DNA of 64,000 nt, from NCBI RefSeq assembly GCF_022539315.1, contig NC_066316.1:5781501-5845500 (forward strand). Reading direction: 5' to 3'. Origin of the DNA: Serinus canaria (taxonomy: Eukaryota > Chordata > Aves > Passeriformes > Fringillidae). Position 1 is the stretch's first letter. Each line of letters opens with the position of its first letter. Shown here one piece after another: positions 63,101 to 64,000 of the stretch. A program made the position numbers and the translations under genes. The notes under the pieces are model-generated. The model ran no database searches. It was not told the DNA's origin and saw nothing but the letters and a program-made list of their open reading frames with translations.

Positions 63101-64000
63101 TTGGCTTTTGATTGTTCTATTTTGAACAGAAATGAAACAAAACTCTTCATCAAACTGCTTTGATGCAATCTCCACCCCTTTTCCTCTCTTCTAATCACAA
63201 TCATCCACCCCTGTGGGCCTTATCCTTGGTTTCTTTCCACTTGCTTTAGGTTACAAAAAACTTCTGGGGATATAAGCCTTTAAGTACTGCATTGGTGCAT
63301 CTGTGGGTAAATAAGTAGTAAGGAGTGTTACAAAGCAGATTCTCATTTCTCTCTGTGTAAAACCCAGTTTTATCCCACATAAGAAATTACTTTGTCAAAT
63401 GATCTGGGAAGGAATCCCATGTGGCCAAAACTTGTCTATTGTTACTTTTTGGATCTCAGTACATATTTTAACAGTGTCTTTTCAGGTTGAAGTCAGAACC
63501 TTTGTTTCTCAAATCTCTTTCTTACCCATAACCAAACAGGAAGTACAGATTCCAAAACAAAAAATATGTGTTTGCCAAAATCTATAACTTTTAAAGGAAA
63601 AAGTTAGTATTTTTGTTTTTCATTCTGAGACAAGTAGGATCTTGATATATGCCGAGTCTAATTGCTTTTTGTTAAAATCTGTTTTCAAGGCTTAAAAAAT
63701 GTATCAATTCCATAATTTGTCTATTTTCAGATGTGTGTTAATGGTGTGCTTAGTGGGAAATGTGGGATATGCTGTGAGCACTAGCAACTTAACAAAATAA
63801 TTATGAGGTTGTGTCCAGAGACAGGAGACTTGTGCTTTGGGAATGGAGGTGCAGCTTTAATAAAATCTGGTTTCACCTTGGGTTGAACCTATTGTCCAAG
63901 AAGAGGTGTAATTTATTACCTCCCTGAAGAGGAATTAATTGACCTCCTTGCATCTCTTACTCACCAGTGAAAGGTAAAGAAATAAAATTGTGCACACTAT
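60141..64000. other. non-coding DNA, probably intronic
   Basis: AT-rich unique sequence with chance frames on both strands. A somewhat GC-richer part at 62.2-62.55 kb has overlapping frames but no family match. No acceptor-exon-donor arrangement that would continue the 54.1 kb exon in phase 0 could be supported by eye. Confidence 0.45.

Overview
The window looks like ordinary bird (avian) nuclear DNA, most likely from a passerine. It is AT-rich and CpG-poor. It carries two 3' ends and one badly decayed coding fragment of the CR1 LINE, the dominant avian retrotransposon, plus LTRs that resemble passerine endogenous-retrovirus LTRs. There are many short tandem repeats and almost no coding sequence. 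The short reading frames here (60-160 codons) behave like chance frames: they lack recognisable domains, often overlap on both strands, and several of the longest fall inside repeats.

Layout. 1-1290 is unique non-coding DNA. 1291-1735 is a CR1 3' end on the minus strand. 7780-8605 is an old minus-strand LTR-like repeat (copy A) split by a later plus-strand solo LTR at 7962-8375, which is flanked by AAGTA on both sides. 10090-10580 is a diverged sister of copy A (copy B). From about 10.6 to 34.4 kb the sequence is a gene desert with microsatellites at 19.85, 26.04 and 32.28 kb. 34442-34834 is a second CR1 3' end, on the plus strand. From 34.8 to 53.7 kb there is more desert, with a strong 27-bp hairpin at 47.47 kb, an AAT tract at 48.3 kb and a T/G-rich strand-biased block at 51.3 kb.

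The one place with a credible protein-coding signal is 54107-54275. It has a splice acceptor, an in-frame stop just before an ATG, 39 codons that include five consecutive histidines, and a GTAAGG splice donor in phase 0. I read it as the first coding exon of a plus-strand gene whose remaining exons lie to the right, probably beyond the window. I could not identify the gene. A locally CpG-richer block at 53.7-53.95 kb may be its upstream exon or promoter. 54276-64000 would then be intron, and it holds a heavily decayed CR1 reverse-transcriptase remnant at about 59280-60140.

I found no tRNA, rRNA, CRISPR array, operon or other organised multi-gene system. Family assignments rest on remembered consensus sequences compared by eye. 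No database search was possible.
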